This document shows positions 21,439 through 32,095 of a DNA stretch of 64,000 nt, one piece after another. The position numbers and the translations under genes were made by a program. Numbering within the stretch: position 1 is the stretch's first letter; each line of letters opens with the position of its first letter. Source of the DNA: an uncultured Gammaproteobacteria bacterium (GTDB taxonomy: Bacteria; Pseudomonadota; Gammaproteobacteria; Steroidobacterales; Woeseiaceae); contig CALBPI010000062.1 of assembly GCA_937899415.1 (NCBI GenBank), forward strand, positions 124,001-188,000, given 5' to 3'. The notes beneath the pieces were generated by a model. It searched no databases. It had not been told where the DNA came from and worked only from the letters and a program-made list of their open reading frames with translations.

Positions 21439-22013
21439 AGTCTCCTTGAGGCCATAACGCCTGCCGCGCTGCCCGTCTCGACGACGCGTGCCCAGGCGCG
21501 GGCAATCATGCCATCGTGTTCCATGATGCGCGCTGCCGCGTCATCGCGGTGATCAATTTCGTCCTGCCGAAAGGCCTGCAACTGTTCGCGAAGGGGTTGC
21601 CAGTGGCGGTTACCCTCGAGCAACTCGATTTGCGCGAGGTAGTGGTCGTCGACGAAAGTCTCGACGGCGCGGATAGTTGCGAACACGGCGCGGCGGCCGA
21701 ACAGCACGGGCAGGGCGCCCAGCAGCCAGCCCGCGAGTTTCCAGAGCGGCGTAAGGCGCGTATGCCAGCGTTTGGGCATCCAGCGTTCGAAGAAAGCGAG
21801 GTGCTTTTGTTCGGTTTCGAGATGCTCTGCAGCGAAAGCGCGCACGTCGTCGTCACGGCTCACGGCGAGGATCCCTTTGTAGATCCAGACGGCGCCGGTT
21901 TCACCGGCGTGGGCGGAGCGCAATTCACGCGCCACGCTAAGCGGCAAGTTCAGTTTGTCGAAGGCGGGAACCATGTGAACAGCCCTCCATTCGTGTGACT
22001 GGAGAGTGGACAA
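21435..22013 (-). CDS. Demethoxyubiquinone hydroxylase/COQ7-like di-iron protein
   Basis: ELRSAHAGETGAVWIYKGIL, EHLETEQKHLAFFERWMP, QDEIDHRDDA di-iron carboxylate motifs. Confidence 0.82.
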   Translation of the reverse strand: MSTLQSHEWRAVHMVPAFDKLNLPLSVARELRSAHAGETGAVWIYKGILAVSRDDDVRAFAAEHLETEQKHLAFFERWMPKRWHTRLTPLWKLAGWLLGALPVLFGRRAVFATIRAVETFVDDHYLAQIELLEGNRHWQPLREQLQAFRQDEIDHRDDAAARIMEHDGMIARAWARVVETGSAAGVMASRRL

Positions 22014-22110
22014 TACGTGATTTTGGCCTATTTGTCTAAGTTAGATCGAACATAAACCTAGACAAAAACGTGATTTTCAACCAGATCTTGCTTTTGTCTT
22101 CGTCAAAAAA

Positions 22111-22287
22111 TCAACGAGCAGGCGCTGGGACCGCGTTGGCGATCTTCTCGCGCCGGTCCTTGGATTCTCGGCGTTTGCAGACCTCCTGGATGGCGATCAT
22201 GCGGGCCGCAGCGGGGGTCAGGTCGTCGCGCTCGAGCTCTTGGGCACGACGCCGGATCCACGCAATGTCGATCTCGGTCATTTCCAT
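22111..22287 (-). CDS. Small hypothetical protein (58 aa)
   Basis: MEMTEIDIAWIRRRAQELERDDLTPAAARMIAIQEVCKRRESKDRREKIANAVPAPAR; independent ATG within longer ORF. Confidence 0.5.
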   Translation of the reverse strand: MEMTEIDIAWIRRRAQELERDDLTPAAARMIAIQEVCKRRESKDRREKIANAVPAPAR

Positions 22288-22408
22288 CTGCGCAGCATAC
22301 ACCTGCGCGGCCGACGCTGGTAATGTAGACAGGGCCTGCTCGGCGGGAAAAACCGAACATAAACAAAGCGATGCTCGATGCATTCGACGCGTCGTACGGG
22401 GGAGCAAC

Positions 22409-23368
22409 GTGCCACTGCATCTCGTCAATGGTGATTCAGCGCGCGGCGCGGTCACCGCGGCGACCAAATCGGCAGAAGTCATCGCCTGTCGCGACGTCCT
22501 GTCCGTCGGGCCGCTGCGCACCGGGATGCCGCCGGCGCGCTTCGCAGCGTTACGAAACGACTTCTGGCAGACCGTATTTGGGGAGGCGCCTCTGCCGCAC
22601 AGCACGCGTCTTGCCCAGGTGCTGGATCGCTGCCGCCACGCAGCACACACGGACGGTCTCATTATCTGGGTCGGTGCCGCCGCCAGCGATCAATGCATGC
22701 TGGCCTGGGTCCTCGATGCACTCTGCAGCGACCGCGACCAGGGCAAAGTGCTGCTCGTCGATCTTGCGGCCGGTGGCAATGGGGTTCGCGGACCGGCGGA
22801 ATTTACACCTGAGGCTTTGGCCGCCTGCGCGGCACCCGAGGCCGTCCGGGAACAGGACTGGCAGGCCTACGCCGAGGCCTGGCGCGCGCTGACATCGCAG
22901 ACGCCCGAGTCCTGGCCCGCGTTGGCCGGCAAGCGCCGCACGCCCGCGGCCCTGGCGGCGGCGCTGCGCATCATGGTGCGCCGGTTCCCGGATCGGGCGC
23001 GCGGTCTGTCGCGACTCGACGAGAAGTTGCTGACGGCGCTGACGGGTGGTCCGCTGAGCCACGTCGACGTTTTGCGCTTCGCGATGCGCACGGGTGATGC
23101 CGACTGGCGAGATGTCGACTACGACACGGTGGGTGACAAGTACTTGAGCTGGCGTTTGACGCGAATGATCGACTCGGGTTTGTCATCACGTCTGGTAACA
23201 GGCGATGACGATTCGCTATCGCTGACCGATGCAGGCCGAGACGTTCTCGCGGGGCGCGCAAGCGCGGTTGCGCTCAACGGCCTCGATGACGACGTCGGGG
23301 GCGTATCGCTTCGCGACGGCGGCCCCGTCTGGTTACGCGATGCGGACCGCGTGCTGAAGGCCCCGTGA
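22409..23368 (+). CDS. DUF1835 domain-containing protein
   Basis: VPLHLVNGDSARGAV...VIACRDVLSVGPL, typical DUF1835 N-terminus; GTG start. Confidence 0.75.
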   Translation: MPLHLVNGDSARGAVTAATKSAEVIACRDVLSVGPLRTGMPPARFAALRNDFWQTVFGEAPLPHSTRLAQVLDRCRHAAHTDGLIIWVGAAASDQCMLAWVLDALCSDRDQGKVLLVDLAAGGNGVRGPAEFTPEALAACAAPEAVREQDWQAYAEAWRALTSQTPESWPALAGKRRTPAALAAALRIMVRRFPDRARGLSRLDEKLLTALTGGPLSHVDVLRFAMRTGDADWRDVDYDTVGDKYLSWRLTRMIDSGLSSRLVTGDDDSLSLTDAGRDVLAGRASAVALNGLDDDVGGVSLRDGGPVWLRDADRVLKAP

Positions 23369-23433
23369 AGTGCTAGCGTTGGCGCTGCTCATTCAGGGCG
23401 CGCATTTACTCAAGATCACTGGAGCCTCGCTGC

Positions 23434-23970
23434 GTGTTTGGCAGGAAGCAGAAAGACGTCGCCGATGTGGCCGTATTGTTCGTGTGCATGGGCAACATCT
23501 GTCGCTCGCCCACAGCCGAAGCGGTGTTTCGCTCGCAGGTTGATGCCGCCGGACTCAGCGCGCGCATTCGCATCGATTCTGCCGGGACGCACGCCTATCA
23601 CGTTGGCAGTTCACCCGATCAGCGCTCACAGGAAACGGCCGCAGGGCGGGGCATCTCTATGTCCGGGCAGCGTGCTCGGCGTATCCGTGTCGAGGACTTC
23701 GCGGAGTTCGACTACATCGTGGCCATGGACGCCGACAACCTGTCGATTCTCGCGGACCTGGAGCCAGAAGCAGCGCGCGCCACGTTGTCGCTGATGCTCG
23801 ATCACCACCCCGAGCCGCCGTTTCGCGAGGTTCCCGACCCGTACTACGGCGGCACCCGCGGATTCGAGCAGGTGTTCGATCTCGTGGACGCGGCGTCGGC
23901 GGGACTGCTGGATCAGATCGCAGCGCGGCTCGAGGCCGCGCGCGAATCCGAATCCGAATCTGACGCGTAG
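23434..23970 (+). CDS. Low-molecular-weight protein-tyrosine phosphatase
   Basis: VLFVCMGNICRSPTAEAVFR (C-x5-R-S), EVPDPYYGGTRGFEQVFD (DP loop). Confidence 0.95.
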   Translation: MFGRKQKDVADVAVLFVCMGNICRSPTAEAVFRSQVDAAGLSARIRIDSAGTHAYHVGSSPDQRSQETAAGRGISMSGQRARRIRVEDFAEFDYIVAMDADNLSILADLEPEAARATLSLMLDHHPEPPFREVPDPYYGGTRGFEQVFDLVDAASAGLLDQIAARLEAARESESESDA

Positions 23971-23973
23971 CGA

Positions 23974-26640
23974 CTAGTCGTCGTTGCTGGACCAGACCGT
24001 GTAGGTCTTGTCATTGTCGCTCGACGGCGCGCTTTCCCAGGGCAGCAGTTGCGGACGGTCACCGCCCGAAGGCTTGTCTGACGCCTGCGGTTTCGGCTTG
24101 TCCGCTTTAGCTGCGGGCTTGGGTGCTGGTTTGGTATCACCACCGCCATTGTCGCCTGCATCGCCGTTACCGCGGGCAGCGGTCGGCTGCTCTGGCTTCG
24201 GCTGAGCGGGTTTTTCTGCCGTGGCCGGCTTCGCGTCCGCACGCGGTTCGCGCTTCGGTTCCTGAGCCGGCTTGTTTTCGGGTTTGGCTTCCGCATTCGG
24301 GGCCTGCGCTGGACGGTCGCCCGCATCCTTGCGCGGACGTTCGCCGCGCGGCTTCGCGTCTTGCGCCTTGTCGGCACCGTTACCGGTCTCCGCCTTGGGC
24401 ACAGCGTCGTCTTTGCGACGCGGCTGTTCGGCCTTCTGCGGTGCCGCCTCAGCTGCAGGCTTGTCCTGCGCCTGCTGATCAGGCTTGCGCTCCTGCTGCT
24501 GTGCCGCGTTCTCGCCGCCTTGCCCTTCGGCGTTCTGTGACTTGCGCCTGCGACCGCCGCGCGAGCGACGGCGCCGCTTGCGCTGACCGCCCTCGGCATC
24601 CGCGTCGGCGTTAGTCTGCTTCGCGTTCTGTTGCTGGTTGCCGCGACCCTTGGCCTGTTCCTTTTTCTCGGTGTCGGCCTCGTCGCGACGACGACCGCGC
24701 TGCTTGCGTTCGCCTTGCTTGGACTGTTGCTGCTTGCGCTCGTCCTGCTGCTTGCCGCGGCGTGCATTGCGACCGCCTTCCTTGCGGCTGTCCTTGCCGG
24801 AAGGTTTCTTGGCCTGTTGCGGCTTGCCGCGCGACTTGCGCTCGGCATGCTTCTTGGCGCGGCGTTCGGCGTCGCGTTTCTTGCGCTCGAGGCGTTCGCG
24901 CTCCTTGCGCTTTTTCTCGATCTCGACGGGGTCGGGCTCGCCGAACAGCCAGTACCAGATGCGTACAAAAATGCCCGGGCGCGGGCCCGTGGCTTCGGAC
25001 GATTGTTGCTGCAGGCGACGCGGCGTCGGCGCGGGCGTTGCCGGCGTGGATATCTGGACAGCAGCCTTTTCGGGCTCGACCTTCTCGCCACCCCATTCGG
25101 TCGTTTCTTCGGTTTCCTCCGTCGCGGCCAGCTCGTTACTCGCACCTGTGTTCTCGGGCAGGTCGACCTGGTCATCACGCACACGGCGGATTTCGTAATT
25201 GGGCGTTTCGAAACTCGCGTTGGCCACGAGGATCACTTGCGTCTTATTGCGAGACTCGAGCTTTTGAACACCCTCACGCTTTTCGTTAAGCAAGTAGGTG
25301 GCGATGTCAGGCGGCAGCTGCGCGATGACTTTCGACGTGCGTTCCTTGCGTGCTTCTTCACCGAGCACGCGCAGGATCGCGAGTGCCAGCGACTCGACGG
25401 TGCGGAAGTGGCCCATGCCGTTACAGCGCGGGCAGGTGACGTGTGCGGACTCACCCAGCGACGGGCTCAGGCGCTGGCGCGACATCTCAAGCAGGCCAAA
25501 GCGCGAGATCTTGCCGATCTGGATACGCGCCCGGTCGGCGCGCACCGCGCCGCGCAAACGGTTTTCCACCTCGCGCTGGTTCTTCGAGCTCGACATATCA
25601 ATGAAGTCGATGACCACAAGACCGCCGAGGTCGCGCAGACGCAACTGACGCGCCACTTCATCGGCGGCTTCGAGGTTCGTATTGAACGCCGTGGCCTCGA
25701 TGTCCGAGCCCTTGGTCGCACGCGCCGAGTTGATGTCGATCGCGATCAGCGCCTCGGTCATGTCGATCACGATGCTGCCACCTGAGGGCAGGCGCACTTC
25801 GTGGGCGAACGCGGTCTCGATTTGCGACTCGATCTGGTAACGCGTGAACAGCGGCACGCTGTCCTGGTAACGCTTGAGCTTGCCCGCATTGTGGGGCATC
25901 ACGCTTTCCATGAACTCGCGCGCTTCTGCGTGCGTTTTCTCGGCGTCGATGAGGATCTCGCCGATGTCATTCGAGAGGTAGTCGCGCAGCGAGCGAATGA
26001 CGGCATTCGATTCCTGATAGATCAGGAATGGCGACGACTTTTCGACGACGACTTTCAGGATCGCGTCCCAGACCTTGAACAGGTTGTCGAGGTCCCACTG
26101 CAGTTCTTCGGGTGTGCGGTCGATGCCGGCTGTGCGCACAATGATGCTCATGCCATCCGGAATCTCGAGCTCGGAGAGTGCTTCACGAATCTCTTCGCGG
26201 TCTTCGCCCGTGATCCGGCGGGATACGCCACCGGACTTCGGCTTGTTGGGTTTCAGAACCAGGAAGCGGCCCGCGAGGCTCACGTAGGTCGTGAGTGCGG
26301 CGCCTTTGTTGCCGCGTTCTTCCTTTTCGATCTGGACGACGATGTCCTGGCCCTCTTTGAGGACCTCCTTGATCGAAGGCTTGTTCTTGTCGGACGGCTC
26401 GCGAACGTAGTACTCGGGCGAGATGTCCTTGAACGGCAGGAAGCCGTGGCGTTCGGCGCCGTAGTCGATGAAGGCCGCTTCGAGGCTGGGCTCGATACGT
26501 GTGATGCGGCCCTTGTAGATGTTGGCCTTTTTACGAGCCTGGGACGGCGCCTCGATGTTGAGGTCGTAGAGACGCTGGCCATCGACCAGCGCCATGCGCA
26601 ACTCTTCTTCCTGAGTCGCGTTGATCAGCATTCTTTTCAT
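23974..26640 (-). CDS. rne: Ribonuclease E
   Basis: [31 protein letters not shown]1 domain, CPRCNGMG zinc link, long low-complexity basic C-terminus. Confidence 0.97.
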   Translation of the reverse strand: MKRMLINATQEEELRMALVDGQRLYDLNIEAPSQARKKANIYKGRITRIEPSLEAAFIDYGAERHGFLPFKDISPEYYVREPSDKNKPSIKEVLKEGQDIVVQIEKEERGNKGAALTTYVSLAGRFLVLKPNKPKSGGVSRRITGEDREEIREALSELEIPDGMSIIVRTAGIDRTPEELQWDLDNLFKVWDAILKVVVEKSSPFLIYQESNAVIRSLRDYLSNDIGEILIDAEKTHAEAREFMESVMPHNAGKLKRYQDSVPLFTRYQIESQIETAFAHEVRLPSGGSIVIDMTEALIAIDINSARATKGSDIEATAFNTNLEAADEVARQLRLRDLGGLVVIDFIDMSSSKNQREVENRLRGAVRADRARIQIGKISRFGLLEMSRQRLSPSLGESAHVTCPRCNGMGHFRTVESLALAILRVLGEEARKERTSKVIAQLPPDIATYLLNEKREGVQKLESRNKTQVILVANASFETPNYEIRRVRDDQVDLPENTGASNELAATEETEETTEWGGEKVEPEKAAVQISTPATPAPTPRRLQQQSSEATGPRPGIFVRIWYWLFGEPDPVEIEKKRKERERLERKKRDAERRAKKHAERKSRGKPQQAKKPSGKDSRKEGGRNARRGKQQDERKQQQSKQGERKQRGRRRDEADTEKKEQAKGRGNQQQNAKQTNADADAEGGQRKRRRRSRGGRRRKSQNAEGQGGENAAQQQERKPDQQAQDKPAAEAAPQKAEQPRRKDDAVPKAETGNGADKAQDAKPRGERPRKDAGDRPAQAPNAEAKPENKPAQEPKREPRADAKPATAEKPAQPKPEQPTAARGNGDAGDNGGGDTKPAPKPAAKADKPKPQASDKPSGGDRPQLLPWESAPSSDNDKTYTVWSSNDD

Positions 26641-27155
26641 GGGGTGAGGGAATCCGTAGGTGTGCGGGCGTCAGGCCTGCCGACACCGAACGGGCTGCAG
26701 CCGGGGCTGCGGCCGGTCGCAGCCACACACATGACACTGCACGACCCACGAAGGGCGCAAGCAGTGTTTCAACGAGCGCCGGGAAGACGCTGTGGATGTA
26801 TGCGGTCAGGACCATTGTGCTTCTTTGTGGGCGCGAGGCGCCTTTGAAGTCCGTTCGGGCGGGCCCGGTTGCACCGGGGCCATTCGCCTATGCTGGTCGC
26901 GTGGCACAGGGCGACGCGGCCGGGTTGAACATCGGGCCAGACCGCGCCGAAGCGCTGGCAGCCCGTGAGCATTCGTTGTGCGTTTGCCGAATTCATAAAC
27001 AGTTTTGAGGCCTCGAACCAAAGTCCGGGGCAAAAAACCTGGAAACCTGGCGCGGGCTCCGATGAGCCCGAAGTGCACACAGCAAGCGTCGGCACAGCCG
27101 ACGTGCTTGGGGGATAATATAGCAAGGCGCGTCGCCGCAGCAATCGAATAAGTCA

Positions 27156-28118
27156 TTGTCCAAGAAAGAGAACACGCATTCCGGCGTGCGCCACGTGCGC
27201 ATCGGTCCCGACGCAGATGGTCAGCGCATAGACAACTTTCTGGCCTCGGAACTGCCCGGCGTGCCCAAGGGCCGGATCTACCGGATGCTGCGCAAGGGCG
27301 AAGTGCGCATCAATAAAGGGCGTGTTCGCCCTACCTCGCGGGTCCGCGAGGGCGACGATGTGCGGATCCCGCCCGTCTCGCTTGAGGTCCGCGAACAGCC
27401 TGCCGTGCCACGCGGTTTGCAGGCCCAGCTCGAGGCCGCAGTCCTGTTCGAGGACCGCGATCTGCTCGTCATCGACAAGCCCGCCGGTGTTGCTGTACAC
27501 GGTGGCAGCGGGGTGTCGCTCGGGTGTGTCGAGGCGCTACGCGCGATGCGCGACGACTGGCAGGATCTGGGGCTCGCACATCGGCTTGATCGCGAGACAA
27601 GCGGGGTACTCGTGCTTGCGAAACGGCGTAGCGCACTACGTCGCCTGCACGCGGCATTTCGAGAGGACCGCGTGAGCAAAGTCTACGAGGCGCTCGTCGA
27701 CCGGCACTGGGACCACGGCAACCGGACAATCGACGCACCCTTGCAGGTGCACACCCGGCGCGGCGGTGAGCGACACGTTACGGTCGATGCGGGCGGCAAG
27801 CCTTCGGTGACCGAGGTGCAGCGCGTTGACTCGTGTCGTGACGCCTCACTCATGGTGGCGCGACCGCTCACGGGCCGCACGCACCAGATCCGCGTCCACC
27901 TGCAGCACATGGGCCACCCGATTGTGGGCGATGCGCGCTACGGGGACCCCGAGCGCAACGACTGGCATGCCAAGCGCGGGCTCAAACGCCTGTTCCTGCA
28001 CGCGCAATCGATTGCTTTTGATTTCGGGGACGGCAATGAGCGCCTGTTCACGGCCCCGTTGCCCGATGCGCTCAACACCTACGCGCAGCGCCTGTTCCGC
28101 TCCGGGGGCAAGCGCTAG
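27156..28118 (+). CDS. rluC: 23S rRNA pseudouridine synthase RluC family
   Basis: S4 domain DGQRIDNFLASELPGVPKGRIYRMLRKGEVRINKGR; GLAHRLDRETSGVLVLAK; TTG start; divergent from rne. Confidence 0.93.
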   Translation: MSKKENTHSGVRHVRIGPDADGQRIDNFLASELPGVPKGRIYRMLRKGEVRINKGRVRPTSRVREGDDVRIPPVSLEVREQPAVPRGLQAQLEAAVLFEDRDLLVIDKPAGVAVHGGSGVSLGCVEALRAMRDDWQDLGLAHRLDRETSGVLVLAKRRSALRRLHAAFREDRVSKVYEALVDRHWDHGNRTIDAPLQVHTRRGGERHVTVDAGGKPSVTEVQRVDSCRDASLMVARPLTGRTHQIRVHLQHMGHPIVGDARYGDPERNDWHAKRGLKRLFLHAQSIAFDFGDGNERLFTAPLPDALNTYAQRLFRSGGKR

Positions 28119-28744
28119 CCCGGTTCGGGTAGCGACGCAAATCCGGCGGCACGCAGAGCTTCGGCGACGAAAATCAACGGCAACCCGATCAGCGCTGTGG
28201 GGTCTTCGCTGGCCACGCGGCGAAACAGGCTGATGCCGGCCTGTTCCACCTTGAAGCCACCGGCGCACTGCCAGGGTTCGTCGGCGTTGACGTAGCGCAC
28301 CACGTCCTCGCGCTGCAAAGTGCGAAAGGCGACCGACGTGTGGTCCAGGTGGATTCGAGGGGCCTCAAAACCGTCGTCAAGGACGATCACGGCGGTGTAG
28401 AAGTGGACCTCCTGACCCGACAAGCCCATCAGCATCTCGATGTTGTTCGCGGCGTCCCCGGGTTTGCCCAGGATGCGGCCGGAGCACTCGGCGACCTGAT
28501 CGGAGCCAATCAGCGTCAGCGAACCCGTGGGCGCGCCCAGCCTGCGCCAGACCGCTGCCGCTTTCTCCCGGGCAAGGCGCTGGGATAGCGCCCGTGGCGG
28601 CTCTCCGGGCAGCGGCGTTTCGTCAATATCGGCGGGCTCCACGTCGAACCGACCCGCGATGCGCGCCAGCAGCGCCCTCCGCGCGGCCGAGGCGGAGGCC
28701 AGTACGAGCCGTTTCTGGGGCCTTTGGCTGGCTGTGTCAGGCAT
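28115..28744 (-). CDS. Maf/YceF-type nucleotide pyrophosphatase
   Basis: RLVLASASAARRALL, IGSDQVAE, YTAVIVLD, GGFKVEQAGISLFRRVASEDPTALIGLPL. Confidence 0.93.
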   Translation of the reverse strand: MPDTASQRPQKRLVLASASAARRALLARIAGRFDVEPADIDETPLPGEPPRALSQRLAREKAAAVWRRLGAPTGSLTLIGSDQVAECSGRILGKPGDAANNIEMLMGLSGQEVHFYTAVIVLDDGFEAPRIHLDHTSVAFRTLQREDVVRYVNADEPWQCAGGFKVEQAGISLFRRVASEDPTALIGLPLIFVAEALRAAGFASLPEPG

Positions 28745-28836
28745 CCCGGCGGGCTCCTCGGTCGGGCAACTAAGCGTCTATTTTAGCGTTGTTTTTCTTT
28801 GACACGACCTCATCGGCCTCTTATCCTTCGCCGGTT

Positions 28837-29415
28837 ATGGCCAGTCAGGCAGCAAACGCAGTCGCCACGGTGGTGCTCAGCGAGGCTGCCGAGCGCCAGG
28901 AGCAGGTCTCGGTGCACTACGGTGCCGCCGAGCTACCGCGGCTTGCCGCGCTTGTGGAAGAGGCGGCAAAAGATGCCGCTGGCGGCGAGGTTATCGCGCC
29001 TGATGTGTGCGCGGTGTTGTCGTTCTCTGAGCACGAGGCGCCGAGCTTCGTTGCGGTCTCGGTTCAGATCAAAGGCGTCTACACCTTGCCGTGTCAGCGC
29101 TGCCTCGAGCTGGTTGCCGTGAACGTGAAGATCGATCAGCAATTGGCTGTGGGTGACGGGCTCGACGGTACGGTGCTCGAAGCGCTGGAGGCCGACTTTG
29201 AACAATGGGACCTCGAGGGCGACTCACTCGCGCTCGTGGAACTGGTGGACGAGCTTGTGATGCTCGATCTGCCACTGGTCGTTGCGCACGCGACGCTTGA
29301 GGACTGTGGTCCGCTGGCAACGCAATTGGCGGGCGATGATGTGGCGGCCGTGAGCCAGCGACCCTTTGCCGGGCTGCAGGCACTCATGGCCGACAACGAC
29401 AAACAGGACAACTGA
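28837..29415 (+). CDS. yceD: YceD/DUF177 family protein
   Basis: [31 protein letters not shown]; position directly upstream of rpmF. Confidence 0.9.
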   Translation: MASQAANAVATVVLSEAAERQEQVSVHYGAAELPRLAALVEEAAKDAAGGEVIAPDVCAVLSFSEHEAPSFVAVSVQIKGVYTLPCQRCLELVAVNVKIDQQLAVGDGLDGTVLEALEADFEQWDLEGDSLALVELVDELVMLDLPLVVAHATLEDCGPLATQLAGDDVAAVSQRPFAGLQALMADNDKQDN

Positions 29416-29459
29416 GGTGGGCGCCTGGTGCCCGCCGCTACGAAAACCGGAGAACGGAA

Positions 29460-29654
29460 ATGGCAGTACAGAAAAGCAAGCGCACGCCGTCGACGCGCGG
29501 CGCACGTCGTGGACACGACAAGCTCAGCAAGAAGACGCTCTCGATCGAGCCTACGACGGGTGAAACGCACCTGCGCCACCACGTGAGCCCCGACGGCTTC
29601 TACCGCGGCCAGCAGGTGATCGCGGATACCGCCGTCGAGTCCGACGACGAGTAA
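29460..29654 (+). CDS. rpmF: 50S ribosomal protein L32
   Basis: [53 protein letters not shown]. Confidence 0.98.
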   Translation: MAVQKSKRTPSTRGARRGHDKLSKKTLSIEPTTGETHLRHHVSPDGFYRGQQVIADTAVESDDE

Positions 29655-29721
29655 GCGGCGCACGGCCCCGCCCAGCCGGGTGGGGCGCCCGCACTAACGG
29701 ACGCGTTCGAGGCGCTCCGAC

Positions 29722-30753
29722 TTGGCACCGCACGCCCGCGCGTCGATTGACGCGTCGCGACCGGTCCGACTGGCCCTGGATGCCATGAGTGGCGATGAGG
29801 GACCATCGGTCGTGGTTGCGGCTGCCCGCGCCATTACCCAACGCCACCCCCACGTCTCGCTCGACCTTGTTGGCGACCAGCGCGTGCTCGGTGATTTGCT
29901 CGGTGACCAGCCTGAGCGCATCGACATCGTGCACGCAGACCAGGTCGTCACCATGGACGAGCCGCCTGCCGACGCACTGCGGCGCAAGAAGCAGTCGTCG
30001 ATGCGCATCGCCATCAACCGGGTCAAAGAGGGTGAGGCCGCTGCCTGCGTGAGCGCGGGTAACACGGGTGCGCTCATGGCCACGGCCAAATTCGTCCTGA
30101 AGACCGTCAGCGACATCGAGCGGCCGGCCATCATGGCCGAACTGCCGTCGATGGCCGGTGGCGTCTACCTGCTCGACGTCGGTGCCAACGCCAGTTGCTC
30201 GGCCGGCCAGCTCTACCAGTTTGCTGTGATGGGTAGCGTTGTGGCTGCCAACCTTTCTGGCAGCGCCGCGCCGCGCATCGCGCTGCTCAACATCGGCCAG
30301 GAAGACATCAAGGGCAACCCGGTGGTGCGCGAGGCCGCGGCGCTGATCGAGGCCAGCGGCCTCAACTACGTGGGCTTCGTCGAAGGGGATGCCGTCTGCC
30401 AGGGTGGGGTCGACGTCGTTGTCACGGATGGCTTCACGGGCAACGTGGCGCTGAAGACGATGGAAGGGACGGCGACGCTGATCACCCATTTCCTGCGCCA
30501 GTCGTTCCTGCGCTCGCTCTGGTCGCGCCTGCAGGCGCTCGTTGCGCGGCCTTCGCTGAATCACTTGCGCGCCACGCTCGACCCCAGGGCCTATAATGGC
30601 GCCAGTTTCGTGGGCTTGAATGGCATCGTCATCAAGAGCCACGGTGGGGCGGACGCGGTCGCTTTCGAGCATGCGATCGAGACGGCGTTGCTCGAAGTGC
30701 AGGACAATGTGCCCGCGGGAATCGCCCGTTGGCTCTCGAACGAGGCAGCTTGA
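29722..30753 (+). CDS. plsX: Phosphate acyltransferase PlsX
   Basis: [60 protein letters not shown]. Confidence 0.97.
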   Translation: MAPHARASIDASRPVRLALDAMSGDEGPSVVVAAARAITQRHPHVSLDLVGDQRVLGDLLGDQPERIDIVHADQVVTMDEPPADALRRKKQSSMRIAINRVKEGEAAACVSAGNTGALMATAKFVLKTVSDIERPAIMAELPSMAGGVYLLDVGANASCSAGQLYQFAVMGSVVAANLSGSAAPRIALLNIGQEDIKGNPVVREAAALIEASGLNYVGFVEGDAVCQGGVDVVVTDGFTGNVALKTMEGTATLITHFLRQSFLRSLWSRLQALVARPSLNHLRATLDPRAYNGASFVGLNGIVIKSHGGADAVAFEHAIETALLEVQDNVPAGIARWLSNEAA

Positions 30754-31718
30754 TGTACGCACGAATCGCCGGAACCGGCAGCTACGCACCCGAGAAGGTG
30801 CTGACCAACGCTGATCTCGAAAAGATGGTCGAGACCAGTGACGAGTGGATTCGTTCGCGCACGGGGATTGAGCGGCGCTGCATCGCGGCCGACGATGAAT
30901 TCACCTCGACGCTGGCCATGCACGCGGCGCGCAATGCCATGGACATGGCCGGGGTGTCTCCTGAGGAGATCGACTTCCTCGTTGTTGGCACGACGACACC
31001 CGATGTGGTGTTCCCCAACGTGGGCTGCCTGATCCAGGAAGACCTGGGTATCCCGGCCTGCCCGTCGTTCAGCGTCGAGGCGGCCTGCACGGGTTTCATT
31101 TACGGCCTGAGTCTGGCCGACCAATACATGCGCAACGGCCAGGCGAAGTGCGCGCTCGTCATCGGCGCCGAGACGTTGTCGCGCATCACGGACTGGACTG
31201 ATCGCAACACCTGTGTGTTGTTTGGCGACGGTGCGGGTGCCGTCGTGCTCAAGGCCGACGACAAGCCCGGCATCGTGTCGACGCACCTGGGTGCCGACGG
31301 GCGCTACCGCCACCTGCTCAAGATGGAAGCAGGTCCGTCCAAACATCTGAACGATGTCGTGAAAGGCGAGGCGTCTATCCAGATGGCCGGCAACGAAGTG
31401 TTCAAGGTGGCGGTGAAGACGCTCGAGCGCATCGTGGATGTCACGCTCGAAGCCAACAACATCGAAAAAGAAGCCATTGACTGGCTCATTCCGCACCAGG
31501 CCAACATCCGCATTATCCAGGCGACGGCCAAGCGCCTCGGCATGTCGATGGATCAGGTCGTTCAGACCGTGCAGGACTACGGCAATACCTCTGCAGCATC
31601 TGTGCCCATGGCGCTCGACGTCGCGGTGCGCGACGGCCGCGTCCAGCCGGGCCAGCTCTTGCTGCTGGAAGCCTTCGGCGGCGGTTTCACCTGGGGCTCG
31701 GCGCTCGTCCGATTCTAA
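30753..31718 (+). CDS. fabH: 3-oxoacyl-ACP synthase III FabH
   Basis: [73 protein letters not shown] overlap with plsX. Confidence 0.97.
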   Translation: MYARIAGTGSYAPEKVLTNADLEKMVETSDEWIRSRTGIERRCIAADDEFTSTLAMHAARNAMDMAGVSPEEIDFLVVGTTTPDVVFPNVGCLIQEDLGIPACPSFSVEAACTGFIYGLSLADQYMRNGQAKCALVIGAETLSRITDWTDRNTCVLFGDGAGAVVLKADDKPGIVSTHLGADGRYRHLLKMEAGPSKHLNDVVKGEASIQMAGNEVFKVAVKTLERIVDVTLEANNIEKEAIDWLIPHQANIRIIQATAKRLGMSMDQVVQTVQDYGNTSAASVPMALDVAVRDGRVQPGQLLLLEAFGGGFTWGSALVRF

Positions 31719-31784
31719 GGTCGGGTTGACGCCGGCGCGCAGCCGGCGGCAGGCTCGGGGCATCACACATCAGGGGTGCCCGAC

Positions 31785-32090
31785 ATGCCCGCTTACATGA
31801 TCGTCACTGCGGTCGTTCACGACCGCGATCGTTTCCTTGCCGACTACGGTGCGCCTGCAGGTGCACTCGTCGAGAAATTCGGCGGACGTTATCTGTTGCG
31901 AGGTCCTGGTGCCGAAAGCCTTGAGGGTGACTTTGGTGACGGCGCGGGTATGGTCATTTCGGAATGGCCCGACAAGGCGGCCGCGCGACGCTTCTGGGAG
32001 TCGCCTGAATACGCCGCGCTCAAGAAAAAGCGCGAAGGGCTCGCCGACTGCCAGGTGTTGTTGATCGAGGCACCGAGCCTCACGGGATGA
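31785..32090 (+). CDS. DUF1330 domain-containing protein
   Basis: PAYMIVTAVVHDRDRFLADYGAPAGALVEKFGGRYLLRG...ISEWPDKAAARRFWESPEYAALKKKRE. Confidence 0.88.
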   Translation: MPAYMIVTAVVHDRDRFLADYGAPAGALVEKFGGRYLLRGPGAESLEGDFGDGAGMVISEWPDKAAARRFWESPEYAALKKKREGLADCQVLLIEAPSLTG

Positions 32091-32095
32091 CGCGC

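Noticed and set aside
23974-25100. Low-complexity KP/EQ/RR repeats that look like a tandem-repeat array
   Set aside because: This is the normal disordered C-terminal scaffold of RNase E.
24631-25785. 384-aa plus-strand Leu-rich ORF opposite rne
   Set aside because: Leucine/alanine-rich repeats arise as complement of the Lys/Glu/Gln-rich RNase E tail; not a real membrane protein.
25801-26847. 348-aa plus-strand ORF opposite rne N-terminus
   Set aside because: Antisense of highly conserved RNase E catalytic domain.
29551-30789. 412-aa minus-strand ORF opposite plsX
   Set aside because: Shadow ORF; plsX motifs are unambiguous on the plus strand.
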